From Zeus faber (taxonomy: Eukaryota; Chordata; Actinopteri; Zeiformes; Zeidae): a stretch of 64,000 bases of DNA. The stretch is from contig OY482853.1 of assembly GCA_960531495.1 (NCBI GenBank), forward strand, positions 4,698,522 to 4,762,521, written 5' to 3'. Shown here piece after piece: positions 58,086 through 64,000 of the stretch (the first letter of the stretch is position 1; the number at the start of each line of letters is the position of its first letter). The notes below the pieces were generated by a model. That model saw only the letters and a list, made by a program, of their open reading frames with translations. It made no database searches and was not told the origin of the DNA. Position numbers and translations under genes: made by a program.

Positions 58086-58639
58086 ATGTAGTATACTATT
58101 TTGTAGTTCGCTCAGGCCTTGTTTGTTTTGGCTTTTCTTTGGTACAAATCCAACATAGCGCTGCTCCCACTTTACCAAACAGCTGACGACTAATCCCGTC
58201 CTTCAGTGCGGTTTCCACTATGTCTTGTGATGGAATGCAGGCTCGCCTCCTCTCCATGTCTGCGTCTTGAATTAAATCTCACTCTCATTTTTAAAAGGGA
58301 ACTACAGCGTGCAGGGTAATAAGCACGCTACAATTGAAGATTTAGAGTGTCTGAAAGATCTAATTTCATGTCTGGCAGACGGCGGCAGACGTCTTTTGTC
58401 CTTGGGCAAAATCAACTACAGGCAATAAAATATCTGCCTACACCTGAGAGTCCAAGGAGGAAAAAAAAAAAAAGGATAAAAGAAATTGCTTTGACGCCCA
58501 GCAGGCCATTCAGTCGGGACGGAGAAGACCAATTGCGACTGTTTCTATCTGCTCCCCTCCCTCCCTTAGGCAAACTTGTCCTGCGCATTTGACCCAAACA
58601 AACTTTCTGGGAACCCTTACTCTAGTCCTGGGAAAACAA
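58086..58639. other. Intergenic stretch with no recognised gene
   Basis: No coding or repeat structure recognised apart from a 12-base A run at about 58459. Confidence 0.5.
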
Positions 58640-60140
58640 CACACGGTTGTGTAGAATAGAATTGAATAGATTAAAATTGAGCAGAATAGAATAGAATAGA
58701 ATAGATTGCCTTTATTGCCGTTGTATAGAATACAACAAAATTATGAGTGCTGCTCCTGATCAGTGCATTAAAAAAAACAGAGGTACAAATACATAACAGA
58801 ACAAAACAACCTAAGCAACGAACAACCACAGCCAACAACACTGGTTCTAAAATAGTACTAGAATAAATAGTAAGTGGAATAAATAAATGCTATATTATTT
58901 TGCACCAAAATAAGTGTGCACTAGAATAAATAAAGTAATTTTGCACTAGTATAAGTGTAGTAATTACAGTAGAATATACACCGATCAGCAACAACATTAA
59001 AACCACCACTAATAACCATGAACATTGTGTATGTCCCCCTTATGCCGCCAAAACAGCTGTGACCCGTGGAGGCATGGTCTCCACCAGACTCTGAAGGTGT
59101 CCTGTGGTATCTGGCACCAAGACGTTAGCAGCAGATCCTTTAAGTCCTGGAAGTTGAAGGTGGGGCCTGGGCTTGTTCTTCTAGCACATCCCACAGATGC
59201 TCCATGGAATCGGACCCTAACCCCGCCCGTCCACATGATGTAGAAGAAAACGTGATTCATCAGACCGGGCCATCTTCTTCCATTGCTCCATGGAAGAAGT
59301 GTTCTGACACCTTTCTATCATAACCAGCATAAACCTTTTCACCAATTTGTGCTATACCAGCTTTTCTGTGGGATCGAACCGGACAGAGTTAGACTTCACT
59401 CCCCACGTGCGTCAATGAGCCTTGGGAGCCCATGACCTTGTGGCCGGTTCACCGGTTGTCCTTCCTTGGACACTTTTGGTAGTAACCACTGCACAGCGGG
59501 AACAGCCACAAGACCTGTGCTTTTGAAGATGCTCTGACTCAGTCGTCCAGCATCACAATGTGCTCCTTGTCAAAGTGGCTCAGATCCTTACGCTGCTTCA
59601 ACACATCAACTTCAACAACTCACTGTTCACTTGCTGCCTCATATATCACAGCCCTTAACAGGAGCCATTGGCATGAGATGACAATTTTATTCAACAGGCA
59701 ACAGGTCAAACGGGTGGTGTCTGGGATGAGAAGAGTCCTTTTTAAATGTTTTTGGCTCCGCTCAGGCAGTGGGAGCTGGAGATGTCTTCCAGCGAGGGCA
59801 AAGGGCAGCCGATGAATTTCTGTGCAGTGTGGAGGACCCTCTGAAGAGCTCCCCTGTCTGCTGCTGAGCAGCCGCTGTACCGCACTGAGATACAGCACGC
59901 CAGTTCACTCCCGAAGGAGGAAGGGCAGAAGGCCACCAGCAGCTTTTCTCCCAGCCTGTTTTTCCTGAGCACTCTTGGGAAGTGTAGGGGCTGCTGTGCC
60001 TTCCTAACAACCGCAGTGGTGTTTGCAGACCAGGAAAGGTCCCCAGAGATGTGGATTCCTAGAAATTTGTCCGACTACAATGGTGCCATCCTCGAATTTG
60101 ATGATGCCGTTGGTTGGAGTGCAGTCATACAGGTGTGCAG
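58640..60140 (-). mobile_element. LINE 3' end (L2/Rex1-like), interrupted
   Basis: The minus strand from about 60140 gives a C-terminal reverse-transcriptase region: FLGIHISGDLSWS, LRKNRLGEKLLVAF, YSGCSAADRGALQRVLHTAQ and IGCPLPSLEDISSSHCLS, then NI..KRTLLIPDTTR. The 3' end is at 58640-58760, where TTGTATTCTATACAACGGCA and ATAAAGGCAATCTATTC lead into (TATTC)n. A 0.7-kb repeat (58981-59690) sits between coding part and tail. It is 5'-truncated and frame-shifted. Confidence 0.75.
58981..59690 (+). repeat. CACCGATCAGC-end dispersed element inserted in the LINE
   Basis: Starts ACCGATCAGCAACAACATTA and AAACCACCACTAAT, a widespread fish repeat start, and runs through TGCCGCCAAAACAGCTGTGA and TCTTCTTCCATTGCTCCATGG to ACAGGAGCCATTGGCATGAG near 59675. 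The far terminal repeat is not seen. The minus copy at 53757-53958 has the same terminus. Class not certain. Confidence 0.7.
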
Positions 60141-63100
60141 AACAAAACATGGCTGTCTTTTGTTGTCATGGGAAACACACGCAAACTATAACCTCGCACA
60201 GGTTTGGAAGCCAGGACATTCCTGCAAATATTTAAATATTTGTATAAAACAAATCCCATATGGCTCATGGTGTACTTCATTTCAAGGGTGTAAATATGCC
60301 TTCATCAGCTCAAAGACCAGTGTGGGAAATTCTTAGTTTTTATTTTGTGGAGGGCTTTTTTTGCAATTTTGACAGGGGGGGGGGGGGATGTTTTTAGTTT
60401 GATTACTAAGCTTACATGCACAACACATAAAAATGACTTTGTGCAAACACAACATGCATATATCCATAATTAAAAATGTTGTATGATGAAAATCAGGTTC
60501 CCTTGAAATTTTCCAGTGAAAAAATGAATGTTCTAGAAAGAAATTTCACATCTTAAAAAACACCTTTATGCATAATAACACAGTATGCATGAAGTGTAGC
60601 CTTTACCGTTTATTAGATCGGAGTGAAGACTAGAAGAACAGATGTTAAATGAAATAAATATGATTTTATTTTCTTTTACAAGCTCACATTCACCTAAACA
60701 AGGCGACTTGGATATCCGCCATATTTCTCCCAATTAAGGATGTATTTTAAAACTTTTTTTTTTTCTTCGCTTTTACCTTTTTACCTTACCTTGTTATCAA
60801 AGTCTAGGCAAAACATAGCTAACAGCATTGTGATCAAAAGAAGAAAAACACTTTATGCTCGACGTTAAAGTCAGTGCAGCAGACTGGAGCTCGTCTGTAT
60901 CTGCTGGAGGCTGCTGGATATGTCCACACCCTACCCCCCGCCCCCCTGCCCCTCTGGTAATGGCATCGCATACATTTTGTGTTATTTTTTGGGGAATGTT
61001 CATCCTTGTTGACAATGTTACCGAACACAATTAGCAACACTGCTTAATATTATATTCACTTCTTTGCATTCTTGCCAGGAAAGGCGGACCCCACCACCAG
61101 CAATGAAACAGCATAGAGGAGCACATGCATAAGGGACAAACACTGAATGGCTGTTTCTCATAAAGAGCGAGCAAATAAGGTAAATAACGTGGTTTTTTTT
61201 TGACAAAACAATTTTACGTATTACCACTTTAACATAGCCTGTTTAGTCAATCTCACATATTGACACCTTTGGAAAACAAAACAAAACAGGTAAACTGAAT
61301 TAATTATTTGACGGTGAAAGTTGTTGAGAAAGATTTATTTTGAAATGGATTGAGTGACTTTGTGCCCATACGATTAATCAGCGGGCCTTTAAAACATTTG
61401 TTCTCAATTATTACTTACTAAGGAAAAAAGAAACATGAAGGCATTTCTTCAAGTGAAATAAGCAACTTTGAATAAATGAATGAATTAATGAGCTTCATTG
61501 TCATCATACTCATTTACAACCACATTTTGCATGGCTTCTCTCAGTGTAGCTAAAATGACACAAATAAATGAATAAAATCAGCACCAGAAAACAACAGTAA
61601 TAGCAGCATGATGTTTAAAAAGGAATAAAAAGAAAAATTCAACCTTAAAAACAAAAACAGAGATAGAATGTTATAAATATTAATAAATGGATGAAAAATC
61701 ATTATGAAAAATGTTTATTCACTGTGTCTGAGGGTGGAGAAGGGTGGGTGTGTTACAGTCTTTGATTGATGCGTGCGCGTGTCCTCTACCCAGTGGTTGA
61801 TAATTGTTCTTACATCATCTCCACCAGAGTGCCTGCTCCATTTAACCCGTGATCAACATGCGCTGGCTGTGAAAGGGAGGGTATTTACACAGCGCTTCGG
61901 TCTCCACGGGAACACGCGCTTCATGGTCAAAGCCTCTAATTCACCCTCGAAGCAGCCACGCCGCTCGGGGTTAAAAACGGACGACCAAAACCGTAAATCA
62001 GTCTCAGATTTTTATGCCTGCCAACCTCGGACGAGCGTTTCCAAAACATTCAGCGCCGTCTTTTGTTGTTGCCGTCTGATTACGATGATGTTGATATTGC
62101 TGATATTATCTTCTCTATAGTTTGTCCCATAATTGCTATCACTCATCTCCAGAACAGAGAGGGCGTGAGTCACGAGCCGAAAAGATGTGTCCGTGGGTCA
62201 CTCCACAGAAGGAGGACATTTTGCATTCTGAAATGTAGATGATTAAATAGTCATTGTTATACATGCTGTGGTCAAGCTCAGGCCGGCGCAGTTTGAGACC
62301 TTTTGGAAATGATATGATCACATGACTCGGGATTCCGTCAACCCCCGCTACTGGCGCTTTTAAACCTTTAAAATGAAAAACACAGAAAAAGCTTCTCGAG
62401 GCGTACACGTCCCTCTCCAGACGCCTCGTATTTGCAGCATATTATTTGAGCAATAAAATACCTTTTAAAGTTTGTGATGTCAGGAATCATCATTGATTCG
62501 ATTCCGGCGTTATCTAAAAGCGTGCCGGGTTCGCACCAGACGAGCCACGTGGGCGTACGGGCGGAAACACATTCGTTTCAATCTTTGAGCCGACTTTGGA
62601 TCGGCACACTGTAGATGGCTTTCAGCGCCGGCTGTTCATTTTAATACCCATGCCTTTTGTACCTGTGTTAGTAAGAGCTCCGCATCAGCAATTTGAAAAT
62701 GACAGGCGCTCTGAAAGAGAAATTGGAAAAGAGGCATTTGAGCTTTTGTGCGCCGTCCTCAAAAGGCGACGCCACACCTGGCGGCGCCTCAATCCCGTGA
62801 TCAAGTCGAGGTTCCAGTTTAATTCCTCTGCCTCTTTATCACGGTTCCAGTTTGAAAGCGGTGCGAGGGCTCACATTCACAGGACCATTCGACGACACTC
62901 GCTGCGAGGCCTCAGACGGACGGGGAAGACTCCGCAGAGGGAGACAGTTACATAAGAGAGGGATTCCCCCCACGGCGGCCGCTGTAATAGAGTGGACATC
63001 TTACCTGTTTAACTCTAAAGGGCCGGTCACACCGCCGGAAGCGACGGGCGGCCGACGTTTAAAAAATAAAATAAAAATAAAAATCTATTCTATTCTTTAT

Positions 63101-64000
63101 TTTAAGGGAGATGGCAAGACTCGAACGTCACTTTTTCAAGAGGTTTTTTTTTTGTTGTTGTTTTTTTCCTCAGTAAACAGCTCCACCGTTTCAATGATAA
63201 AAAAAAAAAACTGCACATACACACGGCACCATCTATCTATATCGTGTATATTAAATATGGAAAGGGAGAGAGGTTGGAAATGTTTGCCGCGCCCACAGGA
63301 GCCGGACGAGAGCCGCTCGGCTTCACACTTGCGGCCCCGTCGCCGGCGGTGTGACCCCGGCCTCGGAAAAACAGGAAGAGAAGGTCCAGTCTCATCAGAT
63401 CCCAGGGAGGGAATTCACGAGGGAGTCCACGGTGGGCAGCGAGCCCCCGCCCCGGGAAAGAACTGATTCACTCCAAAGGGAAGAGATATCTGCTGTTCCC
63501 CCAGAGTAGAAGGCGCCACCTTCTCTGTAGCTCTATTCTACCTCCCTCTACTCTGCAGGGAAGGGGTGAGGGAGTCCACAGCCTCCATCAGTATCTGGAT
63601 CAAAGTGTGTGATGTGATCTGATTGTTTAATTTTCCGACATAAAGACCAAATACATGTCATGCATAGAAAACCGTATCCATTAATTTATGTTTGTTGCTT
63701 TTCATCGGCGTCAGTATGTGATGTTGATTGATGAGACTCAATAGCAGCAGAGGAACACCGTGTTTTGTTTCGTTCAATCAGAATTAGAATGGATTCAAGA
63801 GTTTCACTTCAAACCTTCACGCTAAAGGCGTTTGGAAGTTTGGAACAACGTTTGGCTTCACGTCGTCCTTTCCTCGATGTATTTTGCTGCTCACTATTAT
63901 CCGCGGCTTCTGTGGCCGCTTTGCGGGAAACATGTTTTTTTTTTTTTTGTTTTTTTTCCTTCCCCCTCTCCAGCGGCCTCTGTTGCCTTTGCAAAAAAAA
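60141..64000. other. Intergenic stretch with no recognised gene
   Basis: A G run at 60376-60388, an A-rich tract at 61560-61690 and a GC-rich part at 62750-63470 with overlapping open frames on both strands but no recognised domain. T/A homopolymers occur at 63142-63165, 63198-63210 and 63931-63957. No tRNA, rRNA or clear element ends were seen. Confidence 0.5.

Noticed and set aside
62596-63466. Overlapping 119- and 204-codon open frames
   Set aside because: GC-rich DNA with few stops; no recognisable domain, splice structure or codon pattern.

Overview
This is a nuclear segment of a vertebrate genome, almost certainly a ray-finned (teleost) fish. The grounds are spliced vertebrate genes, a high microsatellite load, and repeat families that I recognise as typical of fish: an RTE-type LINE, L2/Rex1-like LINEs, a DANA/HE-like tRNA SINE, a DD34E Tc1 element and several short inverted-repeat elements. 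Species cannot be fixed from the sequence. All family assignments come from motif reading, not from a search.

Only two host protein-coding genes can be supported, and they converge tail to tail. fbxo40 (+, 13592-18043) encodes a muscle-type F-box/zinc-finger protein. Its last two coding exons appear to be joined by a rare GC-AG intron, and a MEF2/TATA-like box plus a candidate untranslated first exon lie upstream. ttc36 (-, 20795-19369) encodes a small TPR protein in three coding exons. Near its 3' end the reading frame breaks: the usual C-terminal tail is present in the DNA but out of frame.

Layout. 1-4835: a 51-bp palindrome-rich satellite split by a degenerate RTE LINE, then a low-copy unit ('unit X'). 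4836-11284: mostly non-coding, with an inverted pair of element arms near 8.2 and 9.0 kb. 11285-12345: unit X again, inverted, again followed by the satellite. 12.4-20.8 kb: the two genes. 21-29 kb: intergenic, with one longer copy of an unclassified element ('family G', about 25.7-27.3 kb). 29.3-33.1 kb: a wrecked endogenous retrovirus whose gag segment is present as inverted arms around a 1.49-kb hAT-like element. 34.6-37.5 kb: CA repeats, a GGTAY pentamer array and a Tc1/mariner-like MITE carrying a 73-bp higher-order minisatellite. 41.2-44.6 kb: an inverted family G copy and an L2-like LINE 3' end. 47.3-54 kb: a strongly nested block, an L2-like LINE (-) with an esterase-type ORF1, pierced by a SINE, a MITE and a Tc1 copy and missing most of its reverse transcriptase. 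57-60.1 kb: a long-TIR MITE, a hAT-like remnant and another interrupted LINE 3' end. 60.1-64 kb: no gene recognised.

The window is therefore two small genes in a repeat-rich setting. The most unusual items are the inverted duplication of a retroviral gag fragment around a hAT element, the inverted unit X/satellite pair, the GC-AG intron in fbxo40, the ttc36 frameshift, and the ETS-like motif repeated near the L2-like LINE.
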